Assembly (NCBI RefSeq): GCF_016097555.1
Contig: NC_054702.1
Coordinates: forward strand, 110,647,014-110,711,013
Direction of reading: 5' to 3'
Source of the DNA: Gigantopelta aegis
Lineage: Eukaryota; Mollusca; Gastropoda; Neomphalida; Peltospiridae
Length of the DNA stretch: 64,000 bases
Made by a program: the position numbers and the translations under genes. Below the pieces are notes generated by a model. The model saw only the letters and a list, made by a program, of their open reading frames with translations. It had not been told where the DNA came from and did not search any database. Positions 36,883-48,900 of this stretch are shown here, piece by piece; the stretch's first letter is position 1; each line of letters starts with the position of its first letter.

Positions 36883-37206
36883 AAATTATTACCCATATGG
36901 GCAGAGAAGTGGGGAAAAGATACATTTTGATGCCATAATCATGCATTAATGTTCTTTTCTCGACAAAGGCTTGGGAAAGACAACATCAATTCACTTGTGC
37001 AAGGTAAATGGTAGTATTCTCTTAGTATACCTTAAGTGTGTTGTACCATGATCTTGCATTATTTGTAGATGCTCCACCAGGTATATAAATCTGTGTAAAA
37101 TCTGGCATTGAAATAAGCATATTGCCTGTTAACCCATGCATAGGCCTGGTAACCTGTTGTCTACCCCACCTTAATGATGCAGTTATTGAAATGCTGCTGT
37201 CCTGAC

Positions 37207-37288
37207 TGGTTTTTGCTAATAAACAATGCCACAAGTAGCGAGATATTTTTGCTGATAAACATTGCCACAAGTAGTGAGATATTTTTGC
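37207..37288. repeat. 41-bp tandem pair
   Basis: TTTTTGCTAATAAACAATGC... and TTTTTGCTGATAAACATTGC... are adjacent copies with a few differences. Confidence 0.7.
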
Positions 37289-38259
37289 CCATCATCCCAT
37301 GGGACTAACAATTATTTTGCGTTTATACTGTATGATCATGTTTGACCCGGGAGGTTTTGATTTGGTCCAGGAGAATTTGTGATTTGCTGGACTGAATGTC
37401 TGGCAGGAATTTCAATCAATTTCAACTCCTGTGATGTTTATAATTCCCATCCTAATCCCTTCACAAATATGCCGTTGTCGTTGCTGCAAGACGTCCGTAT
37501 GTAATTTATAATTAAACAGCACTCGATTGATCACAATTTACATTATAGTCCTTGTTTTTAACAAATATTGTGCAGAATGAAGTAAATTAGTAATGTGTTG
37601 ACATTTTGTAATCTGAACCATTCTGGACTTTTTTCACTTACTAAAAATGTATTTTATTTATGGTTGAATTATACTTTAATTCTATTATTCTGCAGAGAAT
37701 GTCTGCATATGTTCTAGTAACTCTTATTTGATTTTACCTCCCAAAATACATTTTTTAATATGTATGGAATTATTGGCAGGTGCAATACAGTTTGAAGTAC
37801 TACAAACATTAGGATTACCATGGACTAGAAACACATTGAATATGGAGACTGGGCATTTTATACAATAATAATGTAATTAGTATGTAATTTTAATCATTAA
37901 ACTGACTCTACTAGCCACAAACATGGCTACAAACTCGAGAGGGCTGTAGCTAACAATTTACTGGATATTGATATTGACATTTTAACTATGTAACCTCCCA
38001 GACTGCAGAATGGTATTTCAAAGCCTTCCATGCTCGTTCATTCCAAGAATTCTTCTGTCCCCCAGCAAAAAATATCCTAGCTACAGCCCTACTCAAGATG
38101 TCACCCTAACAGGGATGCGATTCCAGCTCTGTTTATGCAAAATCATTTTTACAAAGTACTTTGGATTTGATCAGAAATGCTGAAAAATTACCTTTAGGTG
38201 TAGTACATAAATTTCATCTTTTACAGAACATTTCATCTTTTATTTTTAAATCGGTATTA

Positions 38260-40280
38260 CATCCCTGCATCAAGGGATCCTGTACTGTTATTGTGTCTCG
38301 GTATCAAATCCCTGCATCAAGGGATCCTGTACTGTTATTGTGTCTCAGTATCAAATCCCTGCATCAAGGGATCCTATACTGTTATTGTGTATTGGTATTG
38401 CATCCCTGCATCAATGGATCCCATCCCTGCATCAAGAGATCCCATACTGTTACTGTGTATCAGTATCATGTCCCTGCATCAAGGGATCCCATACCGTTAT
38501 TGTGTATCGGTATCACATCCCTGCATCAAGGGATCCCATACTGTTGTTGTGTCTCAGTATCACGTCCCTGCATCAAGAGATCCCATACCGTTATTGTGCA
38601 TCAGTATTACATCTCTGCATCAATGGATCCCATCCCTGCATCAAGAGGTCCCATACAGTTATTGTGTATCGGTATCACATCCCTGCATCAATGGATCCCG
38701 TAACATTATTGTGTATCATTATCAAATCCCTGCATCAATGGATCCCGTACTGTTATTGTGTATCGGTATCATGTCCCTGCATCAATGGATCCCTGTACTG
38801 TTATTGTGTATCGGTATCACATCCCTGCATCGATGGATCCCGTACTGTTATTGTGTATCGGTATCACGCCCCTGCATCAATGGATCCCATCCCTGCATCA
38901 AGAGATCCCATACCATTATTATGTATCAGTATCACGTCCCTGCATCAAAGGATCCCTTACTGTTATTGTGTATCGGTATCACATCCCTGCATCAAGGGAT
39001 CCCATACTGTTATTGTGTATCGGTATCACGTCCTTGCATCAATGGATTCCGTAACGTTATTGTGTATCAGTATCACATCCCTGCATCAAGGGATCCCATA
39101 CTGTTATTGTGTATCGGTATCACTTCCCTGCATCAAGGGATCCCGTGCTGTTATTGTGTATCGGTATCACGTCCCTGCATCAATGGATCCCTGTACTGTT
39201 ATTGTGTATCGGTATCACATCCCTGCATCAATGGATCCCGTACTGTTGTGTATCGGTATCACATCCCTGCATCAATGGATCCCATCCTGTTATTGTGCAT
39301 CGGTATCACATCCCTGCATCAAGGGATCCCATCCTGTTATTGTGCATCGGTATCACATCCCTGCATCAAGGGATCCCGTACTGTTAATGTGTCTCAGCAT
39401 CACGTCCCTGCATCAAGGGATCCCGTACTGTTATTGTGTATCAGTATCACGTCCCTGCATCAAGAGATCCCGTACTGTTGTGTACCAGTATCACATCCCT
39501 GCATCAAGGGATCCCGTACTGTTATTGTGTATCGGTATCACGTCCCTGCATCAGTGGATCCCGTACTGTTATTGTGTATCGGTATCACGTCCCTGCATCA
39601 GTGGATCCTGTACTGTTATTGTGTATCGGTATCACGTCCCTGCATCAATGGATCCCGTACTGTTATTGTGTATCGGTATCACGTCCCTGCATCAATGGAT
39701 CCCGTACTGTTATTGTGTATCGGTATCACGTCCCTGCATCAAGGGATCACATACTGTTATTGTGTATCGGGATCACATCCCTGTATCAATGGATCCTGTA
39801 CTGTTATTGTGTATCGGTATCACGTCCCTGCATCAATGGATCCCATCCTGTTATTGTGTATCGGTATCACATCCCTGCATCAAGGGATCCTGTACTGTTA
39901 TTGTGTCTCAGTATCACATCCCTGCATCAAGGGATCCCATACTGTTATTGTGTATCAGTATCATGTCTCTGCATCAAGAGATCCCATACCGTTATTGTAT
40001 CGGTACCACATCCCTGCATCAATGGATCCCGTAACGTTATTGTGTATCAGTATCATGTCCCTGCATCAATGGATCCCGTAACGTTATTGTGTATTGATAT
40101 GACATCCCTGCATCAATGGATCCCGTACTGTTATTGTGTATCAGTATCGCATCCCTGCATCAAGGGATCCCATCCTGTTATTGTGTATCGGTATCAAATC
40201 CCTGCATCAAGGGATCCCGTACTGTTATTGTGTCTCGGTATGAAATCCCTGCATCAAGGGATCCCGTACTGTTATTGTGT
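38260..40280. repeat. 47-bp minisatellite (~43 copies)
   Basis: The unit is CATCCCTGCATCAAGGGATC + CCATACTGTTATTGTGTATC + GGTATCA. Most copies contain GGATCC. Because 47 is not a multiple of 3 and the unit lacks forward stops, long open frames arise in the forward frames. These are judged non-coding. Confidence 0.95.
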
Positions 40281-40769
40281 CATGGAAATATTTTTCATCA
40301 ATAGCTACTGGTATCTACAATAAGCAACAAACTGAACACTAATTGCATATATTTAATAAAACAAGACATACATATATTATACATTAATATATAAATACCT
40401 CCAAAAGTAGATGATGGACATAAAAATACTGATTATGTTGAGTCCAGGTCATAGAAATATGATCAGTCCACATTGTGGATACATATGCTCAATCAACTCG
40501 GTGACATGCAAAATGTTTTCCAGTTTTCATTCACTGCTGAATTTACTAAAATAAATTATGAGTTTTTCTAAACTGATTAGACTAATGGTGTCTTAATGCT
40601 GAAATAATACAACAGACTTATGAAAACGGATCAATGAAAACAGACATGTGATGAATGTTGTATATATTTTTAATCATAATTCTGACATGGAGGGGGGGGG
40701 GGGGGGGGAGAGAGAAATACAATAATCTTCAATTTGCAACATATAAATTTAAAAGTGAGGTACATGATA

Positions 40770-41065
40770 TGCCCATCAAAAATAGGTTGTGGTGACCTAG
40801 TTATGGTATGCAACACACCACCATCCCAAGTTGTACTTGCATGCAAGGTCTGATGATCCTAAATGAATTGATAAGGAAGATATGGCCAGGACAAGGATTT
40901 CCTTTAATGTGCATGAAAAATAGATTGCAGGAACCTAGTTATGGTATGCGACACACCACCATCCCATGTTGTAAGTGAATGCAAAGTTTGATGATCCTAT
41001 ATGAAGTGACAACAAGGATGTGACCCGAAAATGATAAATATATGGATGGACGGATGGACAATGCC
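40770..41065 (+). repeat. Two-module dispersed repeat, second type, with (TGGA)n tail
   Basis: CCTAGTTATGGTATGC.ACAC ACCACCATCCCA blocks occur at about 40797 and 40931, about 135 bp apart. They are followed by ATGGATGGACGGATGGAC. The layout is the same as in the 56.2-kb repeat, with different sequence. Confidence 0.7.
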
Positions 41066-42111
41066 ATACCATTATAAGAACTGTCAAATACCACTCCCCT
41101 GAGACTAATTCTAGAAGTAATTTTTAGTTCCCTTGAGCATGTGAAGTTACATGGTATCAATATGGTAATATTTTAAATGGCTCCCAATAATCTAAGTTAG
41201 GAGAGCAATTAATCAATCCCCTCAATAGTTTTCATGGCAAGGTCTGTAAACAATTTTTCATTTTATCTTAATACATTGAGAAGCATTCAAGTTAATTAAC
41301 AAGCTTTTAATAAAAACATCCTCTATAAGAAATGTCATTTTCAGCAGAAAATAAAAACACTTCGATCACGCTATGATAGAAATATTTTTGAGCACACACC
41401 ACTCACACACGCATACTTCATAATAAAAGCATTCTATTTCCAAATACATTCCATTCATAACAGATGATTTGGTTACTTTCATTTAGGATAATGTACTCTG
41501 GGGGAGGGGTAAAAACTAACCCTCGCCCGCTTACACTATGCAAAATGATGCTAGTCCCGTAAGTTTCGTTAGATATGTTACAATGTGATTTTATTATGTA
41601 GTCACACCAAAGGTGCTTTTCCACCAAACAAACATCATTGCGAACAGTGAACCACCTTTTACACCGACAGTGAATTTACATTTAGTACTTTGCTATATAA
41701 ATCAAGCAGAGAATTGCAAAAGAGGAGCGAACAATTTAGAAATTAGCTTTCATTTGGAGAAAACATCAATAGAACCTATTCATTCTTGTTCACAATTGCA
41801 ATCTCGTTTGTTTGGTGGAAAACCCCCTAAGGTTTGTTTTTCAGAATTGGTAATAACTATCATGCAGTCACATGGTGCCCACCAATAATGGAAGGAACTT
41901 TCCCAGGCTACTTACAGGGTTCATACTTTACCAACCAAATCCCATGACTTTTTAAGGCATTTTTTACTACTCTTTTGTGGTGGAAGGATTTTCAAGCATT
42001 TTTCAGCATAATCAACACAATCGAATTGTATTATAATGTTATAACACCAACTGACAACTCTTCTTGTGTTATTTTAAATAGGAAAAATAAATTCAACCAA
42101 TTTCAATTTTC
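41066..42111. other. Intergenic flank 3' of MBTPS2
   Basis: No gene recognised. A minus-strand AATAAA near 41590 could serve MBTPS2 polyadenylation, but it is over 1 kb from the stop and unproven. Confidence 0.4.
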
Positions 42112-42634
42112 CATGATTTGATTTCCCAGGACCCAACTGAATATCCCTTATTTTCCAGGACTGGAAAATGCATTTACATATTCCATGACTTTTCAATCCT
42201 GGAAAATGACATTTATGTATTCTATGACTTTTAAATCCAGGAAAAATGACATTTACATGTTCCATAATTTTTCAATCCTGGAAAATGACATTTACATATT
42301 CCATGACTTTTTAATCCCAGAAAATTGACATTTATACATTCCATGACTTTTCAATCCAGGAAAATTACATTTACATATTCCATGACTTTTCAATTTCAGA
42401 AAAATGAAATATATACATTTCATGACTTTTCAATCTCGGGTAAATGACATTTACATATTCCATGACTTTTCAACCTCGGGTAAATGACATTTACAGATTC
42501 CATAACTTTTCAATCTTGGGAAAATGACATTTACATATTCCATGACTTTTCAATCCTGGAAAATGACATTTACATTTTCCATGACTTTTCAATCTTGGAA
42601 AATGAAATTTACACATTCCATGACTTTCCATGAT
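42112..42634. repeat. 39-bp tandem array (~13 diverged copies)
   Basis: The unit is CATGACTTTTCAATCCTGGA + AAATGACATTTACATTTTC with many variants. It ends about 90 bases 3' of the MBTPS2 stop codon, so it may be within its 3' UTR. Confidence 0.88.
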
Positions 42635-42722
42635 TCTCAAACCCCTATGAAACGTGTACCAGTCCCCTAGTACTCAACACAAGATAGCACAGTACTACAC
42701 ACTGCAGTATCTGAAACTGGTG

Positions 42723-42942
42723 CTACAAGAAGAGCGTCCACATGGCGATGATGACGTTCAACAGCAGCAGCAGCGTCCCGTACAGCAGGAAGATATAGTA
42801 GATGAGTCCGCGGATCTCGCTGTCCGTGATGGTCGACCGCAGACTCAGTTCAATGAAGGCACGACAGATCCACTGGCCGTCCAGGGCGTAGCAGGGTATC
42901 ACGTTGAGAATCACAAGAGCACCAGACAATGATATTAAATAT
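42723..42942 (-). CDS. MBTPS2: MBTPS2 coding exon 9 and stop
   Basis: The acceptor is CATGTTCAG and the stop is TAG at 42725-42723. It encodes [20 protein letters not shown] then DGQWICRAF, matching [26 protein letters not shown] of human MBTPS2. The Asp of LDG is the third zinc ligand in this family. A final hydrophobic segment (IFLLYGTLLLLLNVIIAMW) closes the protein. Confidence 0.97.
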
Positions 42943-45900
42943 CTGAACATGGGTTAAGGCAGTCAAATAACTTACATTGATTCAACTCAATAGTGATAGA
43001 AAAACTGCTAAAACATCTGACAGTCTATAGATAAGTAAGACCACAAATAGGTACTAGGTTAGTAGGTTACTATACCATTTCTATCTAAATTCTAATTCAG
43101 AATTCAGATCATTTAAAAAAATGTATCATAAAATAAGACAGTTATCAACAGCAATAAGACAATAAACATGAAGCCTATCAGCCTATCGGCATCCGTTTTT
43201 TACTTTTCAATTTTATCATGTTAAATTTTTAATACAAATTTAAAAATTCCAAAATATCTCTCTGTCAGTTTAAGACTGCCCCAGAGAATCATAGTACCAA
43301 GTTTTAGAACTAACTCGTAAAAATTCTAGAAGATAGACCACTTACATTTTCAATGAAATTTTTTTAATTTTAAAATAAATTGTTTTAATTTCCGCAATAT
43401 CTCTCTTGTAGTTTGTGGAGAGTGCCCCAGAAGATCATTGTATAAGTTTCAGAACAATCAAATCAAAACTCTATCAGAAGATAGACTTCAAAGTGGAGAA
43501 AAGTGTTTTCTCTTTTATAGATACATTACCTGTCCTCAAACAAATTCTTCTACTGCATACTGCTCACATGACTGTAACTTCCTTCTTTTTCCCTGAGCGC
43601 ATCGCACGGAGAACAGGAAGAGGGGAGGCCCGGGCAGGATGAAATCTTGAGGACAGGTAATGTATCTATAAAAGAGAAAACACTCCAAGTTTTCTCCATT
43701 TCTTTTCACATTACCTGTCCTCAAACAAGGGCAGCATTCAACAGATGGTGGTGGGTGCCGAGATCCGTAGATGCTTGTGATAACTCCCCAAACCGGAAAG
43801 AGGCTGACTAGTGGAAGAATAAGGCCAACCTTGGTAAGCTCTCCTCCTAGGGATGCCCGTCACAGACAATGCAGGTAATGTTTGTAATAACAACCAGAAT
43901 GGTGGCATCCGTCAGCAGTGGCAGGTGCGGCTCCTAGAACAAAGGACCAGGAGGCGGTAGCCACATCTCATGCTGGTTCTGACAGGGTGGGAAGACGTAG
44001 CCACCAGGGATGCAGGTGTTAGGTAACCCTCACGTATTGAAGTGTTATGTAATAACAAGCGACAACCTAATGAGGTGCATCCGTCAGAACATTGAACAGA
44101 ACAAGACCCCTGAGTGTTTTCTGTCTAGTACACCAAAGAACTGTTAGTTCAATAACGACAACAAATAACCACATGCAGTGCAGGGTAAAGGTTATCGAGA
44201 CAAAAGTTCCGGCACCAGTGTGTAAACTGTGCAAAAGAACAAAAGTCTAAGCAATCCTCACCTGTCGATTCGATGGACATCTCGGTATGCAGCCCAGAAT
44301 CTGACAGACATCAACGGTGACGAGGACAGCTTGTATTCAACAGAGTCTGTGCAGCAACAACCGGACCCAGATGATGGAACACCTCAACGTCCTCTGTGGA
44401 GATATCCCTCAGATAATAGTTGGCGAAGATGGAGTCCGTAGCCCAGAAACAACCAGTGATAATGTGCTGAATGGGTGTGTTGCAGTGCAGGGACATCGTG
44501 GCAGCCAAGGCATGGAGTTCATGCGGATTAGTAGCAGATGAAGCAGGTAAACCCTCCTTCTGATGGGCGGTCAGGCTAGAAGACCGGATCCAGGTGGCCA
44601 CCGTGTTCTTGGTAATATCCCTCAACCGACTCTGGTTACAGGAGAGGAAAAGTCTCTTGTGATGTTGTCGAAAAGATCTGGCCCTCTCGATGTACTAGTG
44701 CAGGGCTCTGACAGGGCACAACGCCAAGTCCTCAACGTCCGCTGGACCAACAATAGAGGAGAGGGCCTGCACAACATACGAACGAGGCACTTGGTCTGGT
44801 AACTGATTCTTTGCAACAAAGTTCATGAGTAACCCCAAGTTGACCGCACGACTATCTTGGTGAAAACGTACCAAGTCCACATCAAGAGCATGGAGTTCTG
44901 AGACACAGGCAGCCGTGGCAAAACCGAGTAAAAACACCGTCTTCCGCGTCAAGTCTTGCAGGGAAGAGGATTTGATCGGCTCATAAGGTGCGGTCGATAA
45001 CGCTCGTAACACCAGATTCAGGTCCCATCTTGGTGGCCGAAACCGATGTACTTGATCCTCAAGGCGAAACCCTTTGATCATCTTATGGATCTCTGGAACA
45101 CCCGATAACTTCGTTCCAGTAGCGAGATCACGAACAGTAGCAATGACCGAAACGTACCCTGCGATGGTAGACCCCTTCAATCGTAAAGCGGTCCGCAGAT
45201 ACAGCAAAAAATCAGCGAGACGAGGTATCTGGATCGTCTGAGGTTTGAGTTTTTGCCGGACACACCATTGGTGAAAGCAAAGCCATCTGATGTTGTAAGC
45301 CGCAGTAGTAGATGATCTTTGCGCTTTCAAAATGGCCGCCATGGACTGCGAAGAAAAGCCTTTCTTCCTCAAACTCTTGGAGATAAAGTCCACGCGTGCA
45401 GTTGGAACAACTGCGGACATGGATGGTATAGTCTTGACGTGGGATGCAGCAACAGATGATCCCAGTCTGGCAGTGGTAAAGGATGTGGATTGGCAAGACG
45501 TATTAGATCTGGATACCACATCCTGGATGGCCACATCGGAGCAATGAGCAACAGGCGACAATGGTACAGCTGAAACCTCTGAAGCACCCTTGGAAGGAGG
45601 ATTGGTGGAGGAAAAGCGTACGCATCCATCTGTTCCCAGCTGATGGCCAAGGCGTCGAGATCCAGAGCTTCGGGATCTGGCACCGGAGACACGTAAACCC
45701 TCAGCTGATGGTTGAATCGTGTGGCGAAGAGATCGATGTTTGGTGTCCAAAGTCTGTTGCACACACATCGAAACGCTTCGGGATGGAGCATCCATTCTGT
45801 CGGCTGTGGAGACGACGGCCGAGACAGCGTGTCGGCTAGTACATTGGAAACCCCTGGAATATGACGAGACCGAAGTTGCAGTGGAATTTCGTCGACCAGC

Positions 45901-48900
45901 TTGTAAAGATGATAAGTCAACTGCAGCAGACTGCTGGAGTGGGTTCCGCCCTGACGGTTGATATAAGCCTCCGCGGTGGTACTGTCTGTGGCCACCATGA
46001 GAGAGGCCCCTGTCAACATCTGTCGCCAATGAAGGATAGTGTAGTAGACTGCCAACAACTCTAGCAGGTTGATGTGGAGTCCGAGTTCGCCGGGAGACCA
46101 CAGCCCTGAAGTAGTCTGGTTGCTGAGATGGGCTCCCCAACCTTCCAGTGACGCATCGACAAAAAGGTGATGAGTGGCTAGGAAGGGCCGCATAGAGACA
46201 CCGTCTAAGACGTTCGATCGGAGCTGCCACCACTGCAGGCTGGAGCGTAGATTGTCCGGGAGCGAGATGATCAAGTCCGGATTGTTGAAATGAATAAACG
46301 GGTTGAGAAAGATCTGCAAGCGCCGCAACTGGAGACGACCTCTGAGTGTCAAATCCTGGGCGGAAGTGAGGAGACCCAGGAGACTCTGCCAACTGTGGAA
46401 GGTCATTGGAGCGGTGAATGCTATGGCAATCATGGTCTGGATCTTCTCCCAACGGTCTAGAGGGACTTGAACGAGGCCCAGGTCGGGACGAAGCCAAGCG
46501 CCTATGAACTGTAGAGACTGCGTGGGAGCCAGTTGAGATTTCCCGATGTTGATAATCCAACCCAGATGCTTGAGAAAGTCCATGATGAAGGCAACATGTG
46601 CAGTAAGCCCTGTCTTGCTCTGGCACTTCATCAGGCAATCGTCGAGGTACGGGTAAAAGGATATACCTCTGCGATGCAGGAAGCGGGACATCGGAGTCGT
46701 GATTCTGGTGAACAGCCATGGCGCTATGGATATCCCAAAGGGCAGGACTGTCCATTCGTAATGCCGACCCTGTAGTACGAACCGGTAGCGATGACAATCG
46801 GCATCCATCGGAACGTGAAGGTAGGCGTCCTTGAGATCTAGCGAGGCAAGCCAATCCCCCGGTTTGATCATGGCAAGGACATCTCGCAACATTAACATCT
46901 TGAAAGACGAAGGAGGAAGCAGGTGGTGGTCGTTGAAAAACGCCAAGTTGTGGATCATTCGCAGTTCCGGTGAATCTTTCTTCAGCACGAGGAAGATGTC
47001 CGAGTAAAAGCCGGGTGTTAGGCGTACTTCCGAAATGCTGCGAACGGCTCCCTTCTCCACCAGTTTGTTGACGGACTCCTGTAGGACCTTGACTTGTCAT
47101 ACAGAATGCCGCGGTTCTCGAGGTGAAGTGGTCAATGGAGGGATGGAAGACAATTGCAGACGATACCCTGTCTTCAAGATCGACGTGACAAACGGATCTT
47201 GACAAAGTGTCTCCCAGTTTCGCCAATAACGGCGAAGTCGACTTCCGACCATGGATATTTTGACCGGTGTGTTGCACACCGGAAACGTCAAAACCGAGTC
47301 GTTGTTCTGGTTCCAAATCAGGAACGTCGGCCAGGCTTCCCCTGGGTCCGAGCGGGAGGACCGGATGGTCGTCTGTCCGGAAACCGTCGAGAAGGTGGAC
47401 CTCGAAAGGAACCTCTCCAGCGCTTAGATGGTGGTTGTGCAGTGAACGTAGACTTTCGCTTCGTGGATTCCAACGTCGAAATAAGCTGTAAAGCTTTGAC
47501 AGTTGCTGTCGACTGTTGGTCTTTATCATTGGCCGTAACCACATCAGAAACCTTGCCTGCAAACAGCTTTGTTGCGGACCACGGTTGAGCTAACAGCTCC
47601 TTCTTATGCTGGAAATCTAAGGTTAACTTTTTCAGATAAGCCTGGCAACGGTACTGCATCAACATCGATGACATAGAGGTAACTGAAGATGTCAGGAAAG
47701 CCAGCATCTGCGCCGATTGTTGAAACAGAGCGTAGCACCGTGCATCTTTTGCCTGGGTGGCCATCACAGCAAGGTAAACGTCCAAGTAAGACAACACAAA
47801 CAAGCAACGTCTCTGGGCAGTATCCATGGCTTGGACCTGTTTGTCCGTCAAATCCACAGTTGTCAACTTCCCAAGACGGTGAACATCTTCATCCAAAGAC
47901 GGAGCCACATCTTTAAATGGCATGTCAAACACCGGATACATACAGTGATTCCAAGACGGGAAGGCGACAAAGGACGCGGTCTCTTTAAAGGTGCGGTCGA
48001 AATCTGTGCCACGTCAGATATGAGTGTACCGGCTGCCAAGGAACGGATAACATCCAGAGGGACATCAGTCGCTATCATCGGTGTTGGTCCCTTCTTGGAC
48101 GGCGTTGGTGGATGTGACAAGGACGGCAACATGTCATAGACGGCCGCCAAGCAAACCCTCATAGTCATATGGTCAGTAGAGTCAGGCTCATCAATGATAG
48201 AAACCGCTGTAGGCGCTGCATCCCCAAAGTCTCGGAGCACAGGCCAATCGATCTGCCGAAATGGAAGCCGCCAGTGAACCGGACCGTGGACGGTCACGTC
48301 GAGAACCCTCGGAGGCCCTGGAAGTCACATCAATCGAAGGTCGGCGCTGACGATCCATGGAACCCGTAGGGAGCCGTGCAGGTCGTGGGGAATGGCTACG
48401 GTCCCGGCTCCGATACGCCGAAGATGACTTCCCCGCTGAAGATCGGTGAGCCTTGGAGTCCGTGGAACGTATATCTGCATGAGCCGGCTTCTTAGAGGGC
48501 TGCGTAGAGACCGCAGGCCTGTTATCCGAAGTCTTAGGTATTGGTGGAGCTGAAGAAGCCGCACCCCCTGAAGAGGGGACTGGAACCGGACCTGACCCCG
48601 AAACCGCCAGTTTGGGTAAGGTCGCCATTGACGCCATTGTTTCTTTCAACATGGTCAGTAGAATTGAACGTAACACTTCCGCCACGGAGTCAGCAATCGA
48701 AGGCGAAGATTCCACCTTCTTGGTCCTCGCTGACACCACCTTCAGGTAAACCGCGAAATCGACATCAGACAACCCCGAACAAAGGTCGCATCTTGAAGTG
48801 AGGCCACACGGAACACGACAACCCGGACTTAAGTCGTGAGGGTCGCCGCCGGCAGTAAACTTCTTGCAGCATAAACACGCTCGAACTAGTCGCTGAACAT

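Larger units (their letters stand above)
34877..38259. other. Intergenic, repeat-bearing
   Basis: Outside the TIR element (35775-36333), the poly(A) retroposon (36527-36882) and a 41-bp pair (37207-37288), this is AT-rich sequence without recognised genes. 35380-35660 repeats the motif TCCTGGAAAT / TCCTTGAATTTT several times. Confidence 0.5.

Noticed and set aside
38161..40323. Very long overlapping forward ORFs (up to 596 codons) with Cys/His-rich repeats
   Set aside because: They coincide exactly with the 47-bp minisatellite, and all three forward frames are largely open, which is a property of the stop-free unit. There is no start context, splice linkage or frame-specific constraint.
45700..47562. 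N-terminal two-thirds of a 955-codon minus-strand ORF
   Set aside because: It is the antiregister of the RT-RNase H frame with biased Ser/Arg/Pro composition. Only its C-terminal part is a real recombinase frame.
44229..48801. Several plus-strand ORFs of 60-150 codons inside the DIRS element
   Set aside because: Antisense shadows of the element's minus-strand coding frames.
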